In this document: piece after piece, positions 53,771 through 63,985 of the stretch
How positions within the stretch are numbered: position 1 is the first letter of the stretch
Layout: every line of letters begins with the position of its first letter
DNA from: Acidimicrobiales bacterium
Lineage (GTDB): Bacteria; Actinomycetota; Acidimicrobiia; Acidimicrobiales; Acidimicrobilacustridaceae
NCBI GenBank assembly: GCA_018401565.1
Contig: JAGYKS010000029.1
Coordinates: 184,641 to 248,640 of the forward strand
DNA length: 64,000 bases
Direction of reading: 5' to 3'
Position numbers and translations under genes: made by a program
The notes under the pieces: generated by a model
Seen by the model: only the letters and a program-made list of their open reading frames with translations
Told to the model about the DNA's origin: nothing
Databases searched by the model: none

Positions 53771-54816
53771 TGCGACACCCAGCCATCACGTCCGGCGGCC
53801 ACCTCGTCAGGCGTCAACGACCACAGCTCGCCGGGCTCGGCTGCATAGGCCACGAATACCGCCGGCAACTCCACGTCGGCACGCGCCGGTTCGACGAACA
53901 TCGTCAGCGGCAGGTCCGCCTGCACCTCGGTCGAGATGAGGAAGTCCACCAGCTGTCGGGCCGCCTCAAGGTTGCTGCTTCCAGCCAGGATCCCGGCGTA
54001 CTCCACCTGCCGGTAACACGTGTCCACCGCCACCCCGGTGGGTCCCACCTCGGGCAGTGCGTCGGGGTCGTAGGTCTCGGCGTAGAACACCTCGGCGGGC
54101 GGGCTGGTTGCGTACGACACCACCAGCGGTCGGTCACCCTCACCCGAACCCCCCGAGAATCCGTCGTAGTACGCCTGCTCCCAACCCTCGGTCACCTCCA
54201 CGCCGTTGTCCACCAGTTGCTCCCAGTACCCCTCGAAGCCGTCAGCGCCAAACGCCGCCACGGTGGCGAGCAGAAACGCCAGCCCCGGGCTGGACGACGC
54301 CGGGTTCTGCACCACCAGCAGGTCGGCGTAGGCGGGGTCGACCAGATCCCCAAGCGTCTGCGGCGGGGCCAGCTGGCGTTCGGCGAACCACTCCCGGTCG
54401 TAGTTGACGCACACGTCGCCCACGTCCACCGGCGTCACCAGTCCATCGGTCCCGTCGGTGACACCGGGCCGCAGCGTGCCGATGTCGGCGGGTGTGTACG
54501 GCTCGAAGACCCCGGCGTCAAAGGCGGCGGCCAACTGGTTGTTGTCGATGCCGAACAGCACATCGGCCACCGGGTTCCCGGCCGTCAGGATGGCCTGGTT
54601 CACCACACTCACGGCGTCACCCCCGGCCAGCAACTCCACGGTGATCCCGGTGCGCTGCTCAAATGCCGCCAGCACCTCGGGTGACAGGTCAAACGAGTCA
54701 TGGGTGATCAACCGCACCGACGTGGGTGCCGACTGCTGCTGCCCATCCCCACCGGTCCCACACGCCGCCGCAACCAGCGCCAGCGCCACCAGCCCTGCCA
54801 TCACAATCCGCTTCAT
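53746..54816 (-). CDS. thiB: Thiamine-binding lipoprotein
   Basis: 356 residues. Lipoprotein signal MKRIVMAGLVALALVAAACG with lipobox AAAC; then a periplasmic binding fold: THDSFDLSPEVLAAFEQRTG, DVLFGIDNN, VDVGDVCVNYDREWF, SYATSPPAEVFY and YRQVEYAGIL, consistent with the ThiB/iron-ABC type family. Captures thiamine outside the membrane for ThiP/ThiQ. Its ATG overlaps the thiN stop (54813-54816). Confidence 0.87.
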   Translation of the reverse strand: MKRIVMAGLVALALVAAACGTGGDGQQQSAPTSVRLITHDSFDLSPEVLAAFEQRTGITVELLAGGDAVSVVNQAILTAGNPVADVLFGIDNNQLAAAFDAGVFEPYTPADIGTLRPGVTDGTDGLVTPVDVGDVCVNYDREWFAERQLAPPQTLGDLVDPAYADLLVVQNPASSSPGLAFLLATVAAFGADGFEGYWEQLVDNGVEVTEGWEQAYYDGFSGGSGEGDRPLVVSYATSPPAEVFYAETYDPDALPEVGPTGVAVDTCYRQVEYAGILAGSSNLEAARQLVDFLISTEVQADLPLTMFVEPARADVELPAVFVAYAAEPGELWSLTPDEVAAGRDGWVSQWRRVVLG

Positions 54817-55487
54817 GTTGTCTCCTTCGTAGGTCGACTGGCCTGTGGGATCACCGCCAGCAGCACACCGGTGGCGAGTGCCACCGTGGCGCTGACATCA
54901 ACGAACTCGTTGGACACACCGCGGGCGCTCCACGGGTGCAGTTGCTCACCGTCCAGTGCGAAACGCAGGCCGGTGGTGGTCACACCGCAGGCCGTTTCCC
55001 CCGCCGGCAACAACGTCACCAGCTGCCCGGGGGTTCCGTGCAGTGCTGCCGGCATGTGCGGGCGCACCACGTGCATCGACGCCATCCCGAACTGCGCCAT
55101 CACCCGCACGCCGTCCAGCATCGGACTGGCCAGCACCGCAGCGTTGGCCAGCACGTGATCCAGTCGCCCACCGCCACCGCCAATGACCACCACCTCGGAT
55201 GGGTCCATGGCCACTGCCAGCGCCAGCGCCAGCTCGAGGTCGGTGAAATCCTTCGCCGGGTCGTGTCGGTGGATGTCGGCGCCAGCTGCCACCACCGCGG
55301 CCAGGCCCTGTGGCGAAATCGAGTCGAAATCCCCCACCACCACCGACGGCGTCACCCCAACGGCCAGGGCGTGGTCCACACCGCTGTCGGCCGCCACCAC
55401 CACCGACGACCTGCCGACCAGCGACGCCGCCCACATCGGCGGGGCGTCGCCGCCGGTGAACACCACCACGCTGGGTCGTTCGGTCAT
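54813..55487 (-). CDS. thiN: Thiamine pyrophosphokinase
   Basis: 224 residues. VVVAADSGVDHALAVGVTP, GDFDSISPQGL, HRHDPAKDFTDLELAL and GGGGGRLDHVLANAAVL are the TPK substrate- and ATP-binding motifs. It turns imported thiamine directly into TPP. First gene of the riboswitch-controlled operon, so uptake and activation are co-regulated. Confidence 0.92.
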   Translation of the reverse strand: MTERPSVVVFTGGDAPPMWAASLVGRSSVVVAADSGVDHALAVGVTPSVVVGDFDSISPQGLAAVVAAGADIHRHDPAKDFTDLELALALAVAMDPSEVVVIGGGGGRLDHVLANAAVLASPMLDGVRVMAQFGMASMHVVRPHMPAALHGTPGQLVTLLPAGETACGVTTTGLRFALDGEQLHPWSARGVSNEFVDVSATVALATGVLLAVIPQASRPTKETT

Positions 55488-55529
55488 CGTCGATTCCTGC
55501 GATCAGGAACACGGGCCGGAACGTCTACT

Positions 55530-55620
55530 CCGGAACTCCCTGCGCCGGCATGATCCGGATCAGGTTCGACGGTCGGAGGATGCCCTCCCTCTCAGCCCGG
55601 CTGTCCGGACTCCCGTGTTC
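55530..55620 (-). promoter_or_regulatory. TPP riboswitch (THI element)
   Basis: On the minus strand, 43-133 bases before thiN. Conserved thi-box pieces are present in order: CTGAGAGGG with a following GAGGGCATCCTCC hairpin, then CGAACCTGATCCGGATCAT and GCCGGCGCAGGGAG. TPP binding should reduce expression of thiN-thiB-thiP-thiQ; a short spacer suggests control of translation or of an early terminator, which I cannot separate. Confidence 0.95.
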
Positions 55621-55666
55621 ACCCATGACTCTAGCGACCCCAGCGGCCACCGGTACGCTCGGGCCC

Positions 55667-56815
55667 ATGCGCCGAAAGCTGTTCACCGATGACCACGACA
55701 TGTTCCGCACTTCGTTCCGCCGGTTTGTCGACGACGTGCTGGTCCCCAACCACCTGCAGTGGGAATCCGACGGCATCGTGCCGAGGTCGGTGTTCGCCCA
55801 AGCCGGCAGCAACGGCTTTTTGGCCATGGCCGCACCCGAGGCTTTCGGCGGTGGCGGTGTGGATGACTTCCGTTACAACCTGATCATCGCCGAGGAGATC
55901 GCCGCTGCCGGTGTCCCCGGCAGCGGCCTCGGCCTCACCCTGCACAACGACATCTGCCTGCCGTACTTCACCGACCTCACCACCGACGAGCAAAAGCAGC
56001 GCTGGCTGCCGGGCATCTGTTCGGGTGAGCTCATCACGGCGGTGGCCATGACCGAACCCGGCATCGGGTCCGACCTGGCCAGCATGCGCACCACCGCCGA
56101 ACGTCGCGGCGACGTGTACATCGTGAACGGGTCCAAGACGTTCATCACCAACGGCATCAACGCCGACCTGGTCATCACCGCCGTCAAGACCGACCCCACT
56201 GAACGCCATCGCGGCATGAGCCTGCTGGTGCTGGAACGGGGCATGCCCGGGTTCGAACGGGGCCGCAACCTCGAAAAGGTGGGCATGCACGCCCAGGACA
56301 CCGCCGAGCTGTTCTTCAACGATGTCGAGGTCCCCGCTGCCAACCTGCTCGGCGCCGAGGGTCGCGGGTTCGCCCATCTCGTAGAGAACCTGGCCCAGGA
56401 ACGTCTCAGCATCGCCATGGCCGGTGTGGCCTCGGCCCGGGCCATCTTCGACGAGACCCTGACCTACACCACCGACCGCACCGCCTTCGGCCAGCCCATC
56501 GGGTCATTCCAGAACAGCCGGTTCACCCTGGCCGAGATGGCCACCGAGATCGAGATGGCCCAGGTGTTCATCGACCGATGCGTCGAAGCCCTCAACGACG
56601 GCGAACTCACGGTGGAAGAGGCCGCCATGGCCAAATGGTGGTGCACCGAAATGCACAAGCGCGTGGCCGACGCCTGCGTGCAGCTGCACGGCGGCTACGG
56701 CTACATGGTCGAGTACCCGGTGGCCCGGGCCTGGGTGGACGCCCGCATCACCACCATCTACGGCGGCACCACCGAAATCATGAAAGAGATCGTGGGTAGG
56801 TCTCTCGGCGTGTAA
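55667..56815 (+). CDS. Acyl-CoA dehydrogenase (long-chain type), plus strand
   Basis: 382 residues from ATG 55667. FAD/substrate motifs ITAVAMTEPGIGSDLASM and QLHGGYGYMVEYPVARAWVDAR, and the catalytic Glu in TTIYGGTTEIMKEIVGRSL. First step of beta-oxidation of fatty acyl-CoA, electrons to ETF. It starts 47 bases beyond the TPP riboswitch in the opposite direction and ends 4 bases before the convergent second dehydrogenase. Confidence 0.93.
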   Translation: MRRKLFTDDHDMFRTSFRRFVDDVLVPNHLQWESDGIVPRSVFAQAGSNGFLAMAAPEAFGGGGVDDFRYNLIIAEEIAAAGVPGSGLGLTLHNDICLPYFTDLTTDEQKQRWLPGICSGELITAVAMTEPGIGSDLASMRTTAERRGDVYIVNGSKTFITNGINADLVITAVKTDPTERHRGMSLLVLERGMPGFERGRNLEKVGMHAQDTAELFFNDVEVPAANLLGAEGRGFAHLVENLAQERLSIAMAGVASARAIFDETLTYTTDRTAFGQPIGSFQNSRFTLAEMATEIEMAQVFIDRCVEALNDGELTVEEAAMAKWWCTEMHKRVADACVQLHGGYGYMVEYPVARAWVDARITTIYGGTTEIMKEIVGRSLGV

Positions 56816-56819
56816 CCGC

Positions 56820-58059
56820 CTAGCGCCTGATCAGGTCCTTGGCGATGGCGATGATCTGCAGTTCGTCGAGTGCCGGCGTAGATCTGCAGCACCTTGGCGT
56901 CACGGGCCAACTGCTCGACGCGGTATTCCGACATGTAGCCGTTGCCGCCGAACAGCTGCACGGCCTCCAGCGCCACCTCAGTGGCGGCCCGGGCCGAGTA
57001 CAGCTTCATGGCTGACGCCTCGGCGAAGCTGAGCGACGCCCCGGCCTTGGCCATCTCGATGGTGCGGAACACCAGGTTGGTCACGTTCAGCCGTGCCACC
57101 TCCATGCGGGCCAGCTTCTCCTGAATCAGCTGGAACTCGGAGATGGGCTTGCCGAACTGCACCCGCTCTTTGGCGTAGGCCACGCTCAACTCGAGGCATT
57201 CCTCGATGATGCCCAGCGACATGGCGGCCACACCCGACCGTTCCATGGAGAACGTGTCCTTGGCGCCATCACGACCCCCCGACGGCAGGTCCTCGGTCTC
57301 ACCGATCAGCCGGTCACGCCCCACCCGCACATCGGTGAGAAACAGCTGGCCGGTGGGCGACGAATGCATTCCCATCTTGCGCAACGGCTTGGACTGCTCG
57401 AGCCCCGGCATCCCGGCGTCCAGCACGAACGACACGATCTTGCGCTCGGCCGGCGGGTTGCCCTCGTCCAGCTTGCAGATGAACACGATGGTGTCGGCGT
57501 AGGGCCCGTTGGTGATGAAGGTCTTGGACCCGTTCAGCACGTACTCGTCGCCATCGCGGCGCGCCGTGGACAACATCGACCCGAACGCATCGGACCCCGA
57601 GTTGGGCTCGGTGATGGCCCACGCCCCGATCTTGTCCATGGTGAGCAGGTCCTGCACCCAACGTTCCTTCTGGGCGATGGTGCCCTTGCTCATGATCGAC
57701 GCCGCCGTCAGACCCATGGACACGCCCATGGCCGTCACCATGCCCGGGCATACCCGGCACAGCTCGATGATGGGAATCAGCTGCAGCGACGGGTCCGAAC
57801 CACCCTCACGGGCGGGGCGTGCCGGAGGTTCCACACCGGCGGCAACGGCCTCCTCAACGGCCCGGGCGTGCTCCATCTGCTTTTTGAACCGTTCACGGGC
57901 CATGGCATCCATGCCAAAGGTGGCGAACAGGTTGCGCAGGATGTCGTACGGCGGCATGTCGCCATGCTCAAGCTCCTCGACATGCGGCCGGATCTCGCGA
58001 TCCACGAACTGCCGGATGGCGTCACGGACCATCAACTGCTCTTCGTTCCATTCGTACAT
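56820..58059 (-). CDS. Acyl-CoA dehydrogenase, minus strand (one frameshift)
   Basis: About 412 residues. MYEWNEEQLMVRDAIRQFV start, an insertion with EEAVAAGVEPPARPARE, GAWAITEPNSGSDAFGSM, and VQLFGGNGYMSEYRVEQLARDAK. One extra base near 56873 hides the normal ending; repair gives VLQIYAGTDELQIIAIAKDL and a stop at 56820-56822. The two dehydrogenase genes are convergent and not similar beyond the family. Confidence 0.9.
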
Positions 58060-58206
58060 CGGGAGCTCCCTGTCGTTTGGTTCGATCTGCCTGTTGGTGC
58101 GAACTGACCGAAAGTGTCACCAACCTTGACCAACCGGTCAAGTCGCGCCCCGACCCCACCCTGTCCAGCGCATACTGTTCACGGCGGGGTAACGCACCCC
58201 TTCCCC

Positions 58207-60892
58207 ATGACCACCACCACCGCACCCCCTGACGCCCCCAGCTCGGCCAACAGCCCAGGCTCGGCCATCAAGCCAGGCCTCGATGGCCTGCGCGGCCTGA
58301 TGCTGATGCCCGTCCTGCTGTTTCACAGCGGATTCATGTTCGCCCGTGGCGCCATGTTCGGCCTGTCCACGTTCTTCACCCTGTCGGGTTACCTCATCAC
58401 CACCCTGCTCATCGAGGAACGCCGCAAACACGGCACCATCGCCCTGGGCAACTTCTGGAAGCGACGGTTCCGGCGCCTGCTTCCGGCGTCGCTGCTGGCC
58501 ATGGCGCTGGCCATCGCCTTCGCCGTGTTCGCCGGCGACACCACCCAGCGCGCCGAGGTGGGCGGCGACGTGGTGGCGTCGCTGGGTTACGTGGCCAACT
58601 GGTGGTTCCTGATCTCGGGCCAGTCCTACTTCGACCTGTTCAGCGGCCCGTCACCACTGCTGCACATCTGGAGCCTGGCCGTCGAGGAGCAGTTCTACAT
58701 GGTGCTGCCCCTTGTGGCCTGGGGCTTGCTGCGTCACCGCAGTCTCACGTGGTTCACCACCGTGATCGTCGTCTCCATGGTGGTCACCACGTCGTTGCCC
58801 CTGGTGTTCAACCTCAGCGACGACTGGATCTACTACTCCACCCCCACCCGCCTGCCCGAGATGTTGGCCGGTGTGCTGCTGGCCGTGGTCCTTGCCACCG
58901 GCAACCGCAGGTCCATCCTGACCCGCCCAGGCTCAACCATCCCGACGGCAATCGCCGGGGGCGCCGCCCTGGCCGTGATGGTCTGGCTGTGGCACAACGT
59001 GGGCCTGGACACCCCCTGGGTATACCGGGGCGGATTCGCCGCCTTCAGCCTGGTGTCGATCGTGCTCATCATGGCGGTGCACAACCGGTCCAGCCCCGTG
59101 ACCCGGGCCATCACCGTCGCCCCCTGCTGTATCTGGGTCGCATCTCCTACGGCGTCTACCTGTTCCACTGGCCGTTGTTCCTGTGGATCAGCCCGCAGCG
59201 CACCGGCCTCGACGGTTGGCCGCTGTTCACCGTGCGCATGGCCGTGGTCCTGGCTCTGGCCATCGCCTCGTTCCATCTCATCGAAGACCCCATCCGACGC
59301 ACCGGCCGGCTGTCCATCGCCGGCGTGCTGCGCCCGGTGGGCCGACTGGCCCCGGTTGCCATCGCCGGTCTGGTTGCCGTGGGTCTGCTGGTTTCGGCCA
59401 CCACACCGTCGCCCGCCGTGGACCTGGCCGCCGCCGAACGATCCCTGAACGACTCCGGCTGGACCTTCACCACCCCGGCCACCCCGCTGCTCACCACCGA
59501 CAGCACCGACCCCGACGCCATCTACGCCGCCCTGCCCGACCGTCGACCGACCCTGCGCATGGCCACCTTCGGCGACTCCACCGGCCTCATGACCGGCATC
59601 GGCCTCGGCATCTGGGCCGAGACCCAACCCGACCTCACCACCGTGCCCGGGGCCGGCCTCATCGGGTGCGGCCTCAGCAGCGGCGGTGACCGCCTGTTCG
59701 CTGCCGGCCGCATCGAACCCACCTCAGGTGAGTGCGCCTCATGGCCGGCGCTGTGGCGCAACCAGGCCCGGTCACACGCCCCCGACATCGGTGTGGTGCA
59801 GGTTGGCCTGTGGGACGTCCTGCCCCGCCAGCTCGAACCCGGCGGTCCGTTTCGCATTCCGGGCGATCCCGTGTTCGACGCTGCCGTGCTCGACGAGATG
59901 GTGGCGGCAGTGGACCTGCTCAACGCCGAGGGCACCTACGTCGTGTGGACCACCGCCCCGGTGCCCAACGACGCCCTCGATGCCAGCACCCACTTCGCCG
60001 GCCCCGAGAGCCTGGAAGCTGCCCGGTTCAATCGCCTGAACGAGCTCGTCAACCAGCTCCCGTCCCTGCGACCCGGTGGGGTGAGTGTCGTCGACACCGC
60101 CAGCTGGCTGACGGCCCGACCTGACGATGGTGAGCTACGGCCCGACGGCATCCACCTTTCCGACGCTGGCGCCGCCACCGTGGCCACCGACTTCGTTGGG
60201 CCCGAGGCCGTGCGCATCTACCAACAGGCGTGGGCCGACGGCAGCGCCCGACGGGTGATGGCCAACGCCATCGCTGCCCGCAACGCCCTCCCCCGCTGCA
60301 GACCCCCGCCCCCACCTTGCGCGTCCTGGTGTACTCCGACGAACGCGCCCCCGAAATCACTGCGTTCCTCGACCAGTGGCGCACCGCCACCGGCGCCAAC
60401 GCCGACATCCGGGTGGTCGCCGTTCCCAACTGCGGCATCGCCGGATCCTTCGACCGACGCGACGAGTTGGGCAGCACCAGCACCGACGACGACTGCCGCC
60501 AGCGCACCGCCTTCACCTCGGCGTTGACCGAACACCAACCCCATGTGGTGGTGCTGGCCCCGGGCGCATGGGAAAACGCCGAGCACAAGCCGTTCGCCGA
60601 CAGCACCACCTGGGAACAACCCAGTGACTTCATCGGCGCCTTGTGGATCCAGGACCGGTTCGGCACCGCCGCTGACCAGGCCCGGGCTGCCGGTGCCACG
60701 GTGGTCATGGCCAGCATCAACGACGCATCACTGCCGTGGCGTACCCGCACCGATGTGGTTCTCGACCGCTCGGCCGCTATCAATGTGTCCATGGGGACCG
60801 TCACCAACGCCCTGGCCCGTTTGGGCTGGCTCACCATGGTCGACCCCGCCAACGCCTCTGCCCTCGACGCTGCACTGCGCACGCCATCATGA
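58207..60892 (+). CDS. Acyltransferase-3/SGNH membrane protein with extra C-terminal domain (two frameshifts)
   Basis: About 895 residues. N-terminal acyltransferase-3 domain with some ten helices (KPGLDGLRGLMLMPVLLFH, HIWSLAVEEQFYMVLPL, RISYGVYLFHWPLFLW), then an SGNH hydrolase-like domain (MATFGDSTG; DGIHLSDAG), then a further ~200 residues (VLVYSDERAPEITAFLDQW ... VVVLAPGAWE) that look like a second, degenerate SGNH-like domain lacking GDS and DxxH. Frame breaks: missing C at 59120-59124 (VAPLLYLGRISYG) and missing C near 60294 (NALPPLQTPAPTLRVL). Such enzymes O-acylate wall or surface glycans. ATG 58207 has no strong Shine-Dalgarno. Confidence 0.85.
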
Positions 60893-60902
60893 GCACGCCG
60901 TC

Positions 60903-62873
60903 ATGAACAGCCGCCTGCGCTACCTTCCCGGCCTCGACGGGCTCCGGGCTGTGGCCGTGATTGTGGTGCTGCTGTTTCACAACGGGTTCAGCTGGATGCG
61001 AGGCGGCTTTCTGGGCGTCAGCGTCTTTTTCACCCTGTCGGGCTTTCTCATCACGTCCCTGCTGCTGGCCGAACGCTCCGCATCTGGCACCGTTGCCCTC
61101 GGTGCCTTCTGGCGTCGACGTTTCCGACGCCTGTTGCCGGCATCGCTGCTGGCCATGGTGCTGGTGCTGGCGTTCTCGCTGTTCGCCGCCGACCCCGTCC
61201 AGCGCTCGGAGGTGGGTGGCGACATGGTGGCGTCGCTGGCCTACGTGGCCAACTGGTGGTTCCTGGCCACCGAACAGACCTACGCCGCCTTGTTCACCGC
61301 ACCCTCGCCACTGCTGCATTTTTGGAGCCTGGCCATCGAGGAACAGTTCTATCTGGTCCTCCCCCTGGCGGCGTGGCTGGCGTTCGGCCGTCGGTCACAC
61401 CGTGCCACGCGCACCGGCATCCGCCTGTTCACCATCGGCGTGGCCGTCACCCTGGTTGCCACTGTGGCCATCCCGTTCGTGTCCAACGCCAGCAACGACT
61501 GGTTGTACTACGCCACCCCGGCCCGACTCCCCGAACTCCTCACCGGTGTGGGTCTGGCCCTGGCTCTGCCGCACCTGCGCCGGCGTCTGGTCAGCGATCA
61601 CGCCGTCGTCGTACCCACCGTGGTGGGTGCCGCCGCCCTGGTTGTCATCGTGTGGTTGTCCGCCACCAGCGGCACTGGCTCGCCCTGGCTCTACCGGGGA
61701 GGGTTCACCGCCTTCAGCCTGATCACGGTGGCCCTGATCGTCACCATCCACAGTCCCGCCGCCCTCACCACCCGACTGCTGGGCCTGCGGCCGCTGCGCC
61801 ACCTCGGGATGATCTCCTACGGCGTCTACCTCTACCACTGGCCGCTGTTTTTGTGGATCAACCAGCAACGCACCGGCCTCGACGGTTGGAGCCTGTTCGC
61901 CGTGCGCATGGTGGTGGTACTGGCGCTGGCCGAGCTGTCCTACCGATGGGTCGAATCCCCCATCCGCCGCTCGGGCCAACTCCCACTACCCGCACTGCCG
62001 TCATTGGCGAAACTGGCCCCGGCGATGATTGCCATCATCGTGGCCGCCGGGCTGCTGGTCAGCTCCACCGCCCCTCCCCCGGCGTTCGACCTTGCCGCTG
62101 ACGAGCGCGAGCTTGCCGCCATGGAGTCACGCATGGGCAGCCCTGACGACGTGGATCCCACTGCGGGCAGTACTGACCCCGCCACCATCGAAGCGTCGCT
62201 GCCCACCGAACCTCCCCGGGCCCGCATGGCCGTGTTCGGTGATTCCACCGCCATGACCACCGGCCTCGGCATCGGCAGCTGGATCGACGACACCTCGGCT
62301 GCCACCGGCGCCATCGGCGCCGCCCTCATCGGCTGCGGGATCGCCCAGGCCGGCCAGCGCCAGATTGGCGACGGCAGCGTCACCGACCTCGACGACAAGT
62401 GTCGGGCCTGGCCCAACTACTGGCGGCTTCGGGCCCGGGCCGCTGCCCCCAACGTGGCCCTGGTCCAGATTGGCCCCTGGGACGTCATGAACTGGCGCAC
62501 CAACCCCGATGACCCGTTCGCCGGACCCGGTGATCCCGCCTTCGACGAGCGCATCACCAACGACATGCTCACTGCCATCGATCTGCTCAACGAGGAAGGG
62601 GCCTTTGTCGTGTGGGTCAATGCCCCACTCCCCAACGCCAACCTCGATCCCGCCACCCACTGGGCCGGCAGCGAGAACGTGGACCCGGCCCGATTCACCC
62701 GCATCAACGAGCTCATCGCCACCCTGCCCACCCTCCGCCCCGGCAAGGTGGCCGTGGTGGACCTGGCGTCGTGGTACGCCGAGCGCCCCGACCAGGACCT
62801 GGCCCTGCGCCCCGACGGGGTCCACCCCGGCAGCAAGGCCGATGCCGCCGTATCGGCCGGTTTCGTCCGGTGA
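60903..62873 (+). CDS. Acyltransferase-3/SGNH membrane protein, intact paralogue
   Basis: 656 residues. MNSRLRYLPGLDGLRAVAV start; HNGFSWMRGGFLGVSVFF; HFWSLAIEEQFYLVLPL; MISYGVYLYHWPLFLW; then the SGNH domain with MAVFGDSTAMTT and DGVHPGSKAD. Same architecture as the preceding gene, close enough to be a tandem duplicate, but without the extra third domain. OafA/OatA-like enzymes move acetyl groups across the membrane onto peptidoglycan or polysaccharide; target here unknown. 10 bases from the upstream stop, so one transcript. Confidence 0.93.
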   Translation: MNSRLRYLPGLDGLRAVAVIVVLLFHNGFSWMRGGFLGVSVFFTLSGFLITSLLLAERSASGTVALGAFWRRRFRRLLPASLLAMVLVLAFSLFAADPVQRSEVGGDMVASLAYVANWWFLATEQTYAALFTAPSPLLHFWSLAIEEQFYLVLPLAAWLAFGRRSHRATRTGIRLFTIGVAVTLVATVAIPFVSNASNDWLYYATPARLPELLTGVGLALALPHLRRRLVSDHAVVVPTVVGAAALVVIVWLSATSGTGSPWLYRGGFTAFSLITVALIVTIHSPAALTTRLLGLRPLRHLGMISYGVYLYHWPLFLWINQQRTGLDGWSLFAVRMVVVLALAELSYRWVESPIRRSGQLPLPALPSLAKLAPAMIAIIVAAGLLVSSTAPPPAFDLAADERELAAMESRMGSPDDVDPTAGSTDPATIEASLPTEPPRARMAVFGDSTAMTTGLGIGSWIDDTSAATGAIGAALIGCGIAQAGQRQIGDGSVTDLDDKCRAWPNYWRLRARAAAPNVALVQIGPWDVMNWRTNPDDPFAGPGDPAFDERITNDMLTAIDLLNEEGAFVVWVNAPLPNANLDPATHWAGSENVDPARFTRINELIATLPTLRPGKVAVVDLASWYAERPDQDLALRPDGVHPGSKADAAVSAGFVR

Positions 62874-62890
62874 AGCTGCCCTAGCCCTTC

Positions 62891-63985
62891 CTGTATCCGG
62901 AACTTGGGGTGACGGTGGTGGTCTGTGGTTCGGGGTGTCATGAGGTTAGTTCGAGCAGGTCGATGGGTCGTCGGCCGGCCATGTAGTCGCCGTGATTGCG
63001 GCGCCTGTGGTTGTAGGTGGTGAGCCAGGCGTCGGCTTCGCGTTGCAACTGGCGGATGCTGGTGAAGCAGAACCGGTGGAACGCGGGGCGCCAGCATTCT
63101 TGGAGCATGGTTCCTTGGAAGCGTTCGACCACGGCGTTGTGGTTCGGTGACCGAGCAGGGATCTTGATGCGTTCGACGTTCTTCGCGGCGAGCGCGTCAG
63201 CGAACGCGATGGCCTTGTACTCAGGTCCGTTGTCCGCGACGATCGCCTTGATCGGGAACCCCATCTTGTTCCAGGTGGTCCAGATCCGTTCGAAGAACGC
63301 GACCGACACGTCTTTGTTCACGACGCCGTGCACGAGCCACACCATTGCCCAGCGGGTGTGAGGTGTCGACCGCGGTGAGTTGGTAGACCTTGCCGACGCC
63401 TTTCAGATTCCCGATGTAGAACGAGTCCACAGCCACCAGGGCGCCGGGTTTGCCGGCCCAGTGGCAGAACCCGAACGGTTCGTCCTCGACGGCAACCTCG
63501 GTGACCAGACCCGTGGTGAGCGCCGCGATCGCCGCAGCCCGGGCGAGACGCTGGTGGCGGCGGCCGAGGCGGTGAGCGACGAGCAGGTTCTGCACGGTTG
63601 ATTTGCTGATCTGGAAGCCTTGGTCGGCGAGACGGTCCGCGTACTGACGACACCCGAGTGTCGGTGTCGTGATCGCCAAGGTCAACAGCACCTCGAGCAC
63701 ATGGGTTGGTGTCGCGTTCGGCATCGCTGGTGGTCGCTTCGTCTTCGGTCGCAACGCCGCCAGCCCGTACCTTGCAGCCGTGTTGCGCCACTTGTAGAAC
63801 GTCTTGCGGGAGATCCCGAACGTCCGACACGTCGCGGCGACATTGCCGGTCTGGCGGGCGTGATCCAAGGCACGGGCGCGTTGCTGGTACACAATCTGAT
63901 CTGAGGTCACGGTGGTGGTTCCTTCGTGGGTCTGTAGGAGGAACCACAGGATCCACCACCGGGCCCACCTCACAGCGGACCTGTC
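62891..63985 (-). mobile_element. Insertion sequence at right edge
   Basis: About 1.1 kb directly after the second acyltransferase gene. CGGTGGTGG(T)CTGTGGTTC at 62913-62931 is the inverse of GAACCACAGGATCCACCACCG at 63941-63961 (nearly perfect, one small gap), and the flanks show weaker inverse similarity, so these are probably inner parts of terminal repeats. Outer ends are approximate. Confidence 0.65.
62938..63910 (-). CDS. DDE transposase of the right-edge IS (one frameshift)
   Basis: About 323 residues. Helix-turn-helix N-terminus (NVAATCRTFGISRKTFYKW), then an integrase-core DDE domain: VAVDSFYIGNLKG (Asp), IVADNGPEYKAIAFA (Asp), NHNAVVERFQGTMLQECW (Glu). IS3/IS481-type superfamily; different from the copy near 30 kb. 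One extra base near 63356 splits it; repair reads VDTHTRWAMVWLVHGVV. GTG 63910 has AAGGA upstream and fits better than the longer open frame. Confidence 0.8.
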
